This document shows positions 1 through 8,086 of a DNA stretch of 64,000 nucleotides, one piece after another. Source of the DNA: Pseudalkalibacillus sp051842935. GTDB taxonomy: Bacteria; Bacillota; Bacilli; Bacillales; Fictibacillaceae. The stretch is from NCBI RefSeq assembly GCF_051842935.1, contig NZ_JBPXRR010000001.1:124001-188000 (forward strand). The letters are read 5' to 3'. The position numbers and the translations under genes are program-made. A model generated the notes under the pieces. That model did no database searches. It was not told the DNA's origin and worked only from the letters and a program-made list of their open reading frames with translations. How positions within the stretch are numbered: position 1 is the stretch's first letter; each line of letters starts with the position of its first letter.

Positions 1-89
1 CAACCCCAAAAATTTGGGCTGATCCTTTAGTTTCCCAAGTTTTAAAACTCCGCAGAACGGTAATGAGGGGTTAAAAGGAGGTATTAACC

Positions 90-260
90 ATGCCAACTGA
101 TAAAAAGAAGCAGAAAGAACCTGACCATACACTTCATGAAGACGAGACCGTCGATCCGATACCAACAGAGGACCATAGGCAAGAAATAAAAGAGGAAAAG
201 AAGAAGGAGAAATCGAAAGACGACTCCTCCAGTGAACGTAAATATAGAGAAAATGAATGA
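90..260 (+). CDS. Small highly charged hypothetical protein (56 aa)
   Basis: A 56-residue reading frame starts at an ATG placed eight bases after a near-perfect ribosome binding site (AAAAGGAGGT, 73-82). It ends just before a strong hairpin terminator. The product is almost entirely hydrophilic, rich in Lys, Glu and Asp, with no membrane segment, no Cys and no motif I recognise. Such proteins are common in Bacillaceae and are often intrinsically disordered or sporulation-related, but nothing here proves a role. The good RBS and the terminator are the main reasons to call it a gene. Confidence 0.6.
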   Translation: MPTDKKKQKEPDHTLHEDETVDPIPTEDHRQEIKEEKKKEKSKDDSSSERKYRENE

Positions 261-293
261 AAAAAGCGGCCGCAAATGGCCGCTTTCATTATT
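261..293. terminator. Bidirectional intrinsic terminator
   Basis: The perfect inverted repeat AAAGCGGCC (263-271) / GGCCGCTTT (278-286) has A and T runs on its two sides. It lies between two convergent genes and can serve both. Confidence 0.85.
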
Positions 294-935
294 TTATATA
301 GCTTTCAAAGCATCCGTAATGCTTTTATCGCCTGAAAGGATTTCGAACGTTTTTCCATATGTGTTCTTAAGATCCAGCGTTTTAACCATCACATTAGCAA
401 CGTCTTCACGCGAAATCTCTCCTTCATAATTGTCCAGTTTCTCTGCTGCACGGATCTGACCGTTGCCAGCACCATAAGAAAGCCTTCCTGGTCTTACGAT
501 CGTGTATTCGAGAGAACTGTTTCGGAGTGCATCATCTGCTTTTCCTTTTGCCTCAAAATAGTGCTTCATTTCGTCAGAACCATATTCAGGGTTGTCGGCT
601 CCGACTGTACTGAGCATAACGAAGCGTTTCACACCCAATTTTTCAGCGCTTTCAATCAGTTTGATGGCACCTTCTTGGTCGACCGTAATCGTTTTTTCAG
701 GTCCGGTCTTGGATCCGGATCCCGCAGCGAAGATGATCGCATCGCAGCCTTCTACGGCATGGTCCACCTCATCTTCCAGGTTCGCGAGCGCTGTCTCTTT
801 CGCTCCTAACTGCTCTAGTTCAGCAGATTGTGTAATGTCACGGATCATGGCCACTGGCTCATGTCCATTTTCAGCTAAATGTTGAATGATACTTCGACCT
901 GTACCTCCGTTTGCTCCTGCAACGAGTACTTTCAT
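294..935 (-). CDS. yhfK: Atypical short-chain dehydrogenase, YhfK-like NAD(P)-binding protein
   Basis: This 213-residue protein opens with a Rossmann fingerprint (VAGANGGTG, residues 4-12) and carries GCDAIIFAAGSGS near residue 65. Both are typical of the atypical SDR/NmrA-like NAD(P)H-binding family and very close to what I remember of B. subtilis YhfK. The usual YxxxK catalytic pair is not obvious, so it may be a reductase of unknown substrate or an NAD(P)-sensing protein. It is divergent from a yhfI-like and an lplJ-like gene. In B. subtilis yhfI, lplJ (yhfJ) and yhfK are also neighbours, which supports the assignment. The substrate is unknown. Confidence 0.8.
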   Translation of the reverse strand: MKVLVAGANGGTGRSIIQHLAENGHEPVAMIRDITQSAELEQLGAKETALANLEDEVDHAVEGCDAIIFAAGSGSKTGPEKTITVDQEGAIKLIESAEKLGVKRFVMLSTVGADNPEYGSDEMKHYFEAKGKADDALRNSSLEYTIVRPGRLSYGAGNGQIRAAEKLDNYEGEISREDVANVMVKTLDLKNTYGKTFEILSGDKSITDALKAI

Positions 936-1080
936 TGTCTATTCCAGCTCCCTTCTGAAAACATAGTTATTATGTTCCACATTAGCAAAGAATATAAACG
1001 ATTTCGAATGAGAAGCAGCGCCATACTAGAACATTAGTCGGTGTTTTTATACAATAGAAGAAAAGTGAGAGGTGAACTAA

Positions 1081-1824
1081 ATGAAAGTCACAATAGTCGG
1101 TTGCTGGGGCGGCTTTCCTAGGAAGCTGGAAGCGACATCTGGTTACTTGCTACAGGAAGATGGATTCAACCTGCTCGTCGATTGCGGAAGTGGTGTGCTT
1201 TCCCAGCTGCAAGCGTACATAGATGTTGAGGATTTGGACGCCGTCATTTTGTCCCACTATCATCATGACCATATTGCCGATATCGGTCCTTTGCAATTCG
1301 CACGGCTCGTCAAATCACACACTGGCTCTAAGTTACCTGAGCTTCCGATTTACGGCCATCGTTTCAACGAAGGGGAATTCCAGCGGCTTTCCTATAAAGG
1401 TTTTACGGTTGGTGAAGAGTATAATCCGGCGGTTCCGATTACAATTGGTCCGTTTAAAATTTCGTTTTTACAAACGAGGCATCCAGTCCCATGTTATGCG
1501 ATGCGGATTGAAGGTCAGAATCATACGGTCGTCTATTCGGCGGATACGAGTTACCAGGAGGAGTTTTTCGACTTTTTCCGTGGAGCGGATCTCTTGTTGA
1601 TGGAATCTAACCTGTATAAAGGAATGGACGGTGCCAGCATCGGCCATACGACGAGTGAAGAAGCGGGAATTCTTGCGAAGGAGTCGAATGTTCGTCAACT
1701 CGTCCTGACCCATCTGCCTCACTTTGGTGATCTCGACCAGCTCGTGAAAGAAGCGGAAGAAAAGTTTGACGGTCCCGTGACCCTTGCGAAAAGTGGTTAC
1801 GTCTGGGACGGAGAAAAAATATAG
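1081..1824 (+). CDS. yhfI: Metallo-beta-lactamase-fold hydrolase, YhfI-like
   Basis: This 247-residue protein begins MKVTIVGCWGG. It carries the metal-binding motif HYHHDHIAD (around residues 59-67), a later conserved His in QTRHPVPCYA, an Asp in YSADTSY, and a C-terminal THLPH. These are the expected ligands of a di-zinc MBL-fold hydrolase of the RNase Z/YhfI group. The start is supported by GTGAGAGGTG upstream. The gene is followed 14 bases later by lplJ, so the two are probably co-transcribed, as in B. subtilis. The true substrate is not known. Phosphodiester hydrolysis is the usual activity of close relatives, but that is family inference. Confidence 0.85.
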   Translation: MKVTIVGCWGGFPRKLEATSGYLLQEDGFNLLVDCGSGVLSQLQAYIDVEDLDAVILSHYHHDHIADIGPLQFARLVKSHTGSKLPELPIYGHRFNEGEFQRLSYKGFTVGEEYNPAVPITIGPFKISFLQTRHPVPCYAMRIEGQNHTVVYSADTSYQEEFFDFFRGADLLLMESNLYKGMDGASIGHTTSEEAGILAKESNVRQLVLTHLPHFGDLDQLVKEAEEKFDGPVTLAKSGYVWDGEKI

Positions 1825-1838
1825 AGGAGGACATAAAT

Positions 1839-2834
1839 ATGCTCTTATTTATCGATAACAACAACATCACAGATCCAAGAATCAATTTGGCGATTGAAGA
1901 ATATGCCTTGAAACACCTTGATATCAATGATACTTACTTGCTGTTCTACATCAACGAACCGTCCATTATCATTGGAAAGAACCAGAATACGGTAGAAGAA
2001 ATCAATTCCGATTATGTGAGGGAACATGGCATTCATGTCGTCCGTCGTCTATCAGGTGGTGGAGCTGTGTATCATGACCTTGGGAACTTGAACTTCAGTT
2101 TCATAACGAAGGATGATGGCAACAGCTTCCACGATTTCAAAAAGTTCACCGATCCAGTCGTCAAAGCACTGCATCGCCTGGGTGTACCGGCTGAACTCAG
2201 TGGTCGGAACGACATTTTAGTAGATGGGAAAAAGATCTCTGGGAATGCACAGTTCTCAACGAAAGGGCGCATGTTCAGTCATGGGACGCTCATGTTTGAC
2301 TCTGAAATTGAGAACGTCGTTTCTGCATTGAATGTGAACATGGACAAGATCAAGTCAAAGGGAATCAAATCGATCCGAAGTCGAGTCACGAATATCCGTG
2401 AGCACCTGGATGAGGACATGACAGCTGAGGAGTTCAGAGAAACCCTTCTGAAGTACCTTTTCGAGGAGCAAGAGGAAATCCCGTATTACACGTTGACCGA
2501 GGAAGATTGGAAGAACATCCACAAGATTTCCGAGGAACGCTATCAAAACTGGGATTGGAATTATGGTAAATCACCTAAGTTCAACGTGAAGCATTCTCAC
2601 CGTTTTGAGGGAGCTGGGCAGCTTGATCTCCGATTGGATGTGGAGAAGAATACGATCCAGCATTGTAAAATTTATGGTGACTTCTTCGGTGTAGGGGATG
2701 TAGAAGAGATCGAGTCCCGTTTAATCGGAGTGAAATATGATCGAGAGGAAATCGAGAAAGCAATCAGTGATTTGGATATCGGACATTACCTTGGAAAAAT
2801 TACAAGAGAGCAATTCTTGGATTTGGTGCACTAA
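1839..2834 (+). CDS. lplJ: Lipoate--protein ligase
   Basis: This 331-residue protein has the LplA/LplJ architecture. The N-terminal BPL/LPL catalytic domain carries IIIGKNQNT (residues 46-54), the lipoyl-AMP loop RRLSGGGAVYHD and the KISGNAQ motif. A C-terminal accessory domain follows. It activates lipoate with ATP and attaches it to lipoyl domains such as the E2 subunit encoded at 23812-25095. An AGGAGG ribosome binding site precedes ATG 1839. It is encoded 14 bases after the yhfI-like gene and followed by a terminator, so it forms a short operon. Length and motifs are normal. Confidence 0.95.
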   Translation: MLLFIDNNNITDPRINLAIEEYALKHLDINDTYLLFYINEPSIIIGKNQNTVEEINSDYVREHGIHVVRRLSGGGAVYHDLGNLNFSFITKDDGNSFHDFKKFTDPVVKALHRLGVPAELSGRNDILVDGKKISGNAQFSTKGRMFSHGTLMFDSEIENVVSALNVNMDKIKSKGIKSIRSRVTNIREHLDEDMTAEEFRETLLKYLFEEQEEIPYYTLTEEDWKNIHKISEERYQNWDWNYGKSPKFNVKHSHRFEGAGQLDLRLDVEKNTIQHCKIYGDFFGVGDVEEIESRLIGVKYDREEIEKAISDLDIGHYLGKITREQFLDLVH

Positions 2835-2847
2835 GGAATTAAGGAGA

Positions 2848-2875
2848 GGCGACCTTTGGACAGGTCGTCTTTTTC
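2848..2875 (+). terminator. Intrinsic terminator after lplJ
   Basis: The stem GCGACCT / AGGTCGT with a seven-base loop is followed by TCTTTTTC. Confidence 0.75.
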
Positions 2876-2984
2876 AATGCATCCGTTTTTTACTTTTCAC
2901 AGGTGACAAGCTCGTGTGAACAAAAAATAGGCACATCCCTCCTATAGGTGAATATCATGGTTATGTAAGAAAGGAGTGATGATG

Positions 2985-3350
2985 ATGTCTGAACAAAAAC
3001 GACCGACAAATTCGACGAGACAGGGCAACCAACCGAGAGAAGAAGATCGAGCGAAACACAAACACATGTATGAAAAATGTAAGGAATATACGAAGTACCA
3101 CGTCCTTGTCGAAACGAAAGACGGTAAGAAATTCGATGCAATCATCATGGACGTGAAGAAGGATAAGGTGGAACTGCTCGTACCGGAAATGATGGAGCCG
3201 GAATCCTATGGACAAATGAGAGAACAAGGGTATCGACAGCCGAGGTTCCGCCGTTTCGGGGGATTGATTTTACCGCTTGCGGGTCTTGCAGCCCTGTCAC
3301 TCGTCCCCTACTACCAACCCTATCCATACTATCCATACCCGTACTACTAA
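2985..3350 (+). CDS. Small basic protein with hydrophobic, Tyr/Pro-rich C-terminus
   Basis: The frame offers GTG 2976 and ATGs at 2979, 2982 and 2985. The last is chosen because AAGGAG (2971-2976) is then eight bases away. The 121-residue product has a charged N-terminus and a small beta-rich stretch (YHVLVETKDGKKFDAIIMDV), as in Sm/SH3-like barrels. It has a hydrophobic segment (LILPLAGLAALSLVPYY) and ends in repeated PYY. Tyr-rich tails of this kind are seen in spore coat or surface proteins, but no sporulation promoter was identified. Function unknown. A terminator follows immediately. Confidence 0.75.
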   Translation: MSEQKRPTNSTRQGNQPREEDRAKHKHMYEKCKEYTKYHVLVETKDGKKFDAIIMDVKKDKVELLVPEMMEPESYGQMREQGYRQPRFRRFGGLILPLAGLAALSLVPYYQPYPYYPYPYY

Positions 3351-3377
3351 AACTCCCTCACTTCAGGGAGTTTTTTT
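3351..3377 (+). terminator. Intrinsic terminator
   Basis: The stem AACTCCCT (3351-3358) / AGGGAGTT (3365-3372) runs into seven T residues. Confidence 0.85.
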
Positions 3378-3389
3378 ATGCTTCTCGAT

Positions 3390-3460
3390 GTGTCAGGCTC
3401 CAACAACATTGATCATTCCAGTAGTAGGTGCCTGACACTATCGGTACCTGGCACCGATTA
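3390..3460. repeat. Small palindromic interspersed repeat (GTGTCAGGC type)
   Basis: GTGTCAGGC (3390-3398) is repeated in inverted orientation as GCCTGACAC (3430-3438). A second small palindrome follows at once, ATCGGT...ACCGAT around GTACCTGGCACC (3440-3458). A related GGTACCCGGTAC lies at 34269-34280, just before another gene. From memory, GTGTCAGGCACC and GGTACCTGGCACC words are scattered through many Bacillus intergenic regions. Here they fill part of the gap before paaK. No gene is seen in the gap. Confidence 0.6.
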
Positions 3461-3538
3461 CGATTCCGCTGCTGGCAAGGATTCTTTGAGCGTACCAGGT
3501 ACTGAAGAGGTAATGATGGAGTACTGATGAGCACTTCG

Positions 3539-3566
3539 TTGACAAGAAAGCGCTTTCCTTATAAGC
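3539..3566 (+). promoter_or_regulatory. Likely paaK promoter overlapped by a cre-like CcpA site
   Basis: A consensus -35 box TTGACA (3539-3544) is followed by TATAAG (3560-3565) as the best -10, with a short 15-bp spacer. The spacer contains the perfect palindrome GAAAGCGCTTTC (3546-3557), which matches the core of catabolite-responsive elements but differs at the outermost bases. A CcpA site between -35 and -10 would block initiation, suggesting glucose repression of paaK. The short spacer lowers confidence in the exact promoter. Confidence 0.5.
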
Positions 3567-3630
3567 TTTTTATATATCATATTTATTGGAGTTCGATTTA
3601 TTTTCGTTATATTTCAGAGGAGGGGAAGCA

Positions 3631-4962
3631 GTGATTTACAATGTCGAGAAGGAAACGATGGGTGTCGAGGAAAAGGAGCGGTTGCAACTCGAACGCTTGA
3701 AGAAAACGGCACAGACTGTGTATGAGAAGGTCCCTTTTTACAAAAAGAAGTTTGAAGATTCAAACATTACTCCTGATCAAATCAATAGTTTAGAAGATTT
3801 GAAGAAGCTTCCGTTTACGAAGAAACAGGACTTGCGTGACCACTATCCATTCGGTCTTTTTGCGGTGGATCAAAAGGACATCGTTCGTCTCCATGCGTCA
3901 TCAGGTACAAGTGGAAAACCGACTGTCGTCGGGTATACGAAAAGTGATATTGAATTATTCAGCGAAGTCGTTGCACGAGCGATTGCAGCTTCTGGTGGCG
4001 AACCGGGCAATGTGCTTCATAACGCCTACGGGTACGGCCTCTTCACGGGTGGACTTGGTCTGCATTATGGGTCTGAACAGCTTGGAATGGCGACTGTTCC
4101 GGTATCAGGCGGGAACACGCAACGACAAATCCTATTGATTGAAGATTTCAAACCTCAGGTCATCTGTGGGACACCTTCCTACATTCTCAACATTGCTGAA
4201 ACGATGGAAAAGATGGGGAAAGACCCGAGAAATACGAGTCTCAAATACGGGATCTTCGGTGCCGAACCATGGTCAGAGGAAATGCGGCAAACGCTTGAAG
4301 AGAAGCTCAACATCAAGGCAGTCGATATCTACGGACTGAGCGAAATTATCGGACCAGGGGTCTCCATTGAATGCCATGAAGCACAAGATGGACTACATAT
4401 CGCAGACGATCATTTTTACGCTGAAGTTATCGATCCCGAAACACTTCAACCGCTGCCGGATGGAGAATACGGTGAACTCGTTTTCACAAGCTTGACGAAA
4501 GAAGCATTCCCGATCATCCGTTATCGTACAGGTGATATCGCTGCCATCAATAGTGAGCCGTGTAAATGCGGACGTACATCGGTCCGGATGTCGCGAGTGA
4601 AAGGCCGAATCGATGACATGCTCATCATCCGCGGTGTGAATGTTTTCCCTTCTGAAATTGAAAACTGCCTTTTACAGCTAGAAGAAATCGTTCCACATTA
4701 TCAAATTCAATTGAAGAGGGACGGTACGATGGACCAGGTCGTTTTACAAGTTGAAGTCAGTGAAAAGGTGTTCGATGAATGCTCTCAAGACTTGTCTCAC
4801 CTCATGATGGAAGGCTTGAAGAGCAAAATTCAGCACACGATCAAAACGAATTGCCTCGTTTCCATCGATGTTGATATCCAGAAGCCGAATTCTGTTCCCC
4901 GATCAGAAGGAAAAGCCGTGCGGGTTGTGGATTTACGAAAAGAAGAAGCCCTACAGAAGTAG
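3631..4962 (+). CDS. paaK: Phenylacetate--CoA ligase
   Basis: The enzyme activates phenylacetate with ATP to phenylacetyl-CoA, the entry step and the usual inducer of the pathway. The 443-residue product has the adenylate-forming P-loop HASSGTSGKPT (around residue 88), YGLSEIIGPG, and the C-terminal YRTGD, CKCGRT and IKxRG-like IIRGVNVFPSEIE motifs of PaaK. GTG 3631 is preferred over the upstream ATG at 3586, because AGAGGAGGGG (3616-3625) lies six bases before it and the length then matches the family. paaK precedes paaA by 95 bp containing a separate promoter. It is therefore probably transcribed on its own and partly through the cluster. Confidence 0.95.
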   Translation: MIYNVEKETMGVEEKERLQLERLKKTAQTVYEKVPFYKKKFEDSNITPDQINSLEDLKKLPFTKKQDLRDHYPFGLFAVDQKDIVRLHASSGTSGKPTVVGYTKSDIELFSEVVARAIAASGGEPGNVLHNAYGYGLFTGGLGLHYGSEQLGMATVPVSGGNTQRQILLIEDFKPQVICGTPSYILNIAETMEKMGKDPRNTSLKYGIFGAEPWSEEMRQTLEEKLNIKAVDIYGLSEIIGPGVSIECHEAQDGLHIADDHFYAEVIDPETLQPLPDGEYGELVFTSLTKEAFPIIRYRTGDIAAINSEPCKCGRTSVRMSRVKGRIDDMLIIRGVNVFPSEIENCLLQLEEIVPHYQIQLKRDGTMDQVVLQVEVSEKVFDECSQDLSHLMMEGLKSKIQHTIKTNCLVSIDVDIQKPNSVPRSEGKAVRVVDLRKEEALQK

Positions 4963-4990
4963 TACTTTTCAGAATATGGGGTAAAAAGCA

Positions 4991-5035
4991 TTGAATTAAT
5001 TATAACGATATTCTATAATGACGTTAAATAAACGT
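4991..5035 (+). promoter_or_regulatory. paaA promoter with palindromic operator
   Basis: TTGAAT (4991-4996), a 17-bp spacer and a perfect TATAAT (5014-5019) form a strong sigma-A promoter. One base after the -10 lies the inverted repeat ACGTT-AAATA-AACGT (5021-5035), covering the transcription start. The same palindrome sits at the same offset in the promoter at 20029-20073. Its position predicts repression. PaaX, encoded at 14597, is the obvious candidate repressor, but a regulator outside the window is possible. Confidence 0.75.
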
Positions 5036-5057
5036 AATACTCGGAAGGTGATAATAG

Positions 5058-6026
5058 ATGACTATCGAAACATCGTTCGATCAGTTGACAGAAGATGAAA
5101 AATACGAGCATTTCCTTGCGCGTATCGACGCTGGTGAGAAGATCGAGCCAAACGACTGGATGCCGGATGATTACCGTCAATCGTTGATTCGTCTGATCTC
5201 CATGCATGGAATCAGCGAAATAATGGGAGCGCTTCCAGAAAAGGAATGGGTTCCGAAAGCACCGACGTTACACCGTAAACTTGCCATCATGGCAAAGGTT
5301 CAAGATGAGATGGGCCACGGCCAGCTCCTTCTTCGTGTAGCTGAAGACCTGATGGAACCACTTGGAATGAACCGTGAAGACATTATGCAGAACTTATTCT
5401 CGGGAAAACTGAAGTTCCACAATGTGTTTCATATGAAAGCGCCTACATGGGGCGACGCTGGAATCATCGCATGGCTCGTTGACGGCGCGGCGATCATTTC
5501 ACAGAGTATGATGCTGAATTCTTCATACGGCCCGTATGCAAGAGCATTGAAGCGAATTTGTGCAGAGGAAGTCTTCCATGCACAACACGGAGAAAGTATC
5601 ATCATGGCTTTAGCAGAAGGAACGCCAGAGCAGCGCGAACTTTTACAAGATGCATTGAACCGCTGGTGGACTGCACTTCTCATGTTCTTCGGACCAAAGA
5701 GCAAAGAGAATGCATCGACTTCTCACGTTGATAAGAACATGCGCTATAAAATCCGTGAAAAAACGAACGAAGAACTTCGTCAAGAATTCTTCAACAAATA
5801 TGTACCGCGAATCTGGTCTCTCGGCCTGACGATTCCGGATGAAACGATCCACTTTGACGAAGAACAAGGTCTATGGGTCTATCAAGATCCTGACTGGAAC
5901 GAATTCAAAGAAATCGTTACTGGTAACGGACCTCAATCGAAAGAACGCCTTGAGCTTCGTGAAACATCATACGAAAACAACCGCTGGGTACGCGAAGCAT
6001 TGAACTCTGCAGCACAAGCGATTTAA
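5058..6026 (+). CDS. paaA: Phenylacetyl-CoA 1,2-epoxidase, catalytic subunit
   Basis: PaaA is the di-iron oxygenase subunit that epoxidises the aromatic ring of phenylacetyl-CoA. The 322-residue product has the expected ligand pairs: EMGH within KVQDEMGHGQ and EVFH within AEEVFHAQHGE. These correspond to the E-x-x-H pairs of the E. coli enzyme. Length is normal. The start ATG 5058 has GGAAGGTGAT upstream. It heads a tightly packed run with paaB (20-bp gap), paaC (1-base overlap) and paaD. No paaE reductase gene is found in the window, so its electron donor must be encoded elsewhere or be a housekeeping ferredoxin/flavodoxin system. Confidence 0.95.
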   Translation: MTIETSFDQLTEDEKYEHFLARIDAGEKIEPNDWMPDDYRQSLIRLISMHGISEIMGALPEKEWVPKAPTLHRKLAIMAKVQDEMGHGQLLLRVAEDLMEPLGMNREDIMQNLFSGKLKFHNVFHMKAPTWGDAGIIAWLVDGAAIISQSMMLNSSYGPYARALKRICAEEVFHAQHGESIIMALAEGTPEQRELLQDALNRWWTALLMFFGPKSKENASTSHVDKNMRYKIREKTNEELRQEFFNKYVPRIWSLGLTIPDETIHFDEEQGLWVYQDPDWNEFKEIVTGNGPQSKERLELRETSYENNRWVREALNSAAQAI

Positions 6027-6046
6027 CCGGAGGAGGAGGGAATCCA

Positions 6047-6409
6047 TTGAGTGAAAAAGGAAAAGACGGCTTCTACAGCGTCTATGAAGTATTCAGTAAA
6101 AAAACAGATAAAAGTCCACTACAACATCAATTCAGTCTATTGGCACCGAACGAAGAAATGGCACTCATCATGGCTCGTGAAAACTTCTTCCGCCGTGAGC
6201 CTGTAGCCGACATCTGGGTCGTCAAGCGTGAAGATATCCGCGTGATGAACCAGGAAGAGAAGGAAATGCTCAAGCGTTTGGACGATAAGGATTACCGTGA
6301 AACAAAAGGTTACGGTTATCTGAAGAAAAAGTGGCGTAAATACCAGCAGGAGCAATTTACAGAAAAGAACCTGCTTAGTAATAGCAACAGCAAGGGAGGA
6401 TCCAAGTAA
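6047..6409 (+). CDS. paaB: Phenylacetyl-CoA epoxidase subunit PaaB
   Basis: This 120-residue PaaB-type protein is the bridging subunit of the PaaABC(E) oxygenase complex. It shows the family features: YEVFSKKTDKSPLQHQFSL near the N-terminus, EEMALIMARENFFRR, and ADIWVVKREDI. The start is TTG 6047, set by the strong GGAGGAGGAGGG seven bases upstream; no better ATG exists. The C-terminal tail (Asn/Ser-rich, NSNSKGGSK) is longer than in proteobacterial PaaB. The stop codon overlaps the paaC start by one base (TAATG), so the two are translationally coupled. Confidence 0.93.
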   Translation: MSEKGKDGFYSVYEVFSKKTDKSPLQHQFSLLAPNEEMALIMARENFFRREPVADIWVVKREDIRVMNQEEKEMLKRLDDKDYRETKGYGYLKKKWRKYQQEQFTEKNLLSNSNSKGGSK

Positions 6410-7194
6410 TGGCACAAGACAAAGCATTGGTTGAGCTTCTCTACACACTTGCTGATGATGATTTCATTTTGGCGTATCGAGGGTCTGAGTGGCTCGGTCT
6501 TGCACCACACATCGAGGAAGATGTTGCGTACTCATCGATCAATCAGGACATGATGGGACACGCAGCGAAGTATTATCACCTATTGGAAGAGTTGGGAGAA
6601 GGCGACGCAGACGAGCTTTCTCACTTGAGAGCACCTGAGAAGTTCCGGAACGCAGTCCTTTTAGAGGAGAAGAACGGAGAAGGGACGTACCTTGAACAAC
6701 CTCAATACGATTGGGCGTTCGCTGTTGTTCGAAACTACTTCTATTCGATCCATAAAAAGTACCGAATGGACTCTCTGAGAAAATCAAGCTATGAACCTCT
6801 CAGCGATACCGCGAAAAAAGTAAGCATCGAGCTTCAGTACCACCTGATGCACTGGGAGACTTGGTTCAAGCAATTGATGACGAGTACCGATGAAGCGAAG
6901 CGCCGTATGACAGCAGCGATCGATCGTTGCTGGAATGAAATGGGCGGAGTGCTTTCACTCGGACCGATGGCAGACGAAATGGCTGAGAAGGGCTATATCG
7001 CAAGCGAAGAAACGATGCGTACGAAATGGCTCGATCATATGGAAAAGACATTCGAACAAATCGGCGCGGACTTCCCAGGCGAGCTCGGTATGACAAAAGG
7101 AAACGGCCGTCAGGGAGAACATACAGAAGACCTGACGCAAGCACTAGAAACACTTTCGGAAGTGTACGAAACAAATCCAAAGGTAGCCTGGTAG
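6409..7194 (+). CDS. paaC: Phenylacetyl-CoA epoxidase, structural subunit
   Basis: This 261-residue ferritin-like protein of the PaaC family forms the non-catalytic partner of PaaA. Seen motifs are LGLAPHIEEDVAYSSINQDMMGHA near residues 24-45 and YHLMHWETWFKQL in the second helical pair. A GGAGG ribosome binding site lies inside the 3' end of paaB. Length is typical. It is followed by a 56-bp gap and paaD. Confidence 0.93.
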   Translation: MAQDKALVELLYTLADDDFILAYRGSEWLGLAPHIEEDVAYSSINQDMMGHAAKYYHLLEELGEGDADELSHLRAPEKFRNAVLLEEKNGEGTYLEQPQYDWAFAVVRNYFYSIHKKYRMDSLRKSSYEPLSDTAKKVSIELQYHLMHWETWFKQLMTSTDEAKRRMTAAIDRCWNEMGGVLSLGPMADEMAEKGYIASEETMRTKWLDHMEKTFEQIGADFPGELGMTKGNGRQGEHTEDLTQALETLSEVYETNPKVAW

Positions 7195-7250
7195 AAAACG
7201 ACGAGTTTTGACCTAATTTTTAAGATTATGAGTTTGAGAGGAGGATTACG

Positions 7251-7760
7251 ATGACCGGAATCGAATCGAAACAATTGGTAGAGACGGTTTATCAAGTGCT
7301 TCAAAATGTCACTGACCCTGAAATTGATTCTGTCAGCATCCGTGATCTTGGAATGGTGGAGAAGGTTGACGTGGATGAATCGAAAGCAACGGTCTCAATT
7401 TTACCGACATTCACAGGTTGTCCAGCACTCGACATCATCCAACGGGACATTGTCAATGCTGTCATTGAAGTAGACGGCATCGAAGAAGTGGAAGTCATTT
7501 TTCCATCCAAACCGATCTGGACGACAGACCGAATCACTGATCAAGGGAAAGAACAACTGAAGCAATTCGGAATATCGCCTCCTCCTGCAAATCATACACC
7601 TGGAGAACCGTGGGAGATCCCATGCCCGTATTGCGGGTCGGTCTATACCACGATGGAGAATCTGTTCGGCCCGACAGCGTGCCGATGCATTCTCTATTGC
7701 AGAAGCTGTAAAAATCCATTTGAAGCTATGAAACCCGTCGCCAACATCGGTGACGAATAA
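7251..7760 (+). CDS. paaD: PaaD-type protein for maturation of the epoxidase
   Basis: The 169-residue protein has an N-terminal MIP18/DUF59 domain (VTDPEIDSVSIRDLGMVEKV and the Cys of FTGCPALD). Its C-terminal zinc-ribbon-like part contains CPYCGS, CRCILYCRSCKNPFE. This is the architecture of PaaD (also called PaaJ in some clusters), required for epoxidase activity and thought to act in Fe-S or di-iron assembly. An AGGAGG site precedes ATG 7251. It lies in the usual place directly after paaC. Confidence 0.92.
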   Translation: MTGIESKQLVETVYQVLQNVTDPEIDSVSIRDLGMVEKVDVDESKATVSILPTFTGCPALDIIQRDIVNAVIEVDGIEEVEVIFPSKPIWTTDRITDQGKEQLKQFGISPPPANHTPGEPWEIPCPYCGSVYTTMENLFGPTACRCILYCRSCKNPFEAMKPVANIGDE

Positions 7761-7777
7761 GAAAGGGTGTTTATTTA

Positions 7778-8086
7778 ATGGTAAAATTGATCGCACTTTA
7801 CAGAAATCCTGAAAACAAAGAAGAATTCGACGAGCACTATTTCAACACACATTCACCAATCACAGCTAAGATACCCGGACTTCGCAAAATGGAAGTGACG
7901 AAAATCGTAGGTTCACCAATGGGAGGAAGCGACTATCACCTTCTATGTGAAATGTACTATGACGATCACGATGCTTTGAAAGCAGCAATGAAAACAGATG
8001 AAGCAAAAGCTTCTGGGAAGGACCTCATGGGATTTGCAGGTGACTTGGTAACACTGATGATCGGTGAGGAAGTCGATGGTGAGTAA
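7778..8086 (+). CDS. EthD-family protein
   Basis: The 102-residue protein belongs to the dimeric alpha/beta-barrel EthD family (VKLIALYRNPENKEEFDEHYFNTHSPITAKIPGLRKMEV, here broken in description at the N-terminal half). EthD proteins are small partners of oxygenases or mono-oxygenase-like enzymes, with no defined universal reaction. Its place inside the paa operon, 17 bp after paaD and overlapping paaF by 11 bases, argues for a role in ring oxidation or detoxifying a by-product. That role is inferred only from position. Confidence 0.85.
   Translation: MVKLIALYRNPENKEEFDEHYFNTHSPITAKIPGLRKMEVTKIVGSPMGGSDYHLLCEMYYDDHDALKAAMKTDEAKASGKDLMGFAGDLVTLMIGEEVDGE

Noticed and set aside
1..89. Possible 3' end of a gene at the left edge
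   Set aside because: No convincing open frame or terminator is visible; it reads as the upstream region of the small gene at 90-260.
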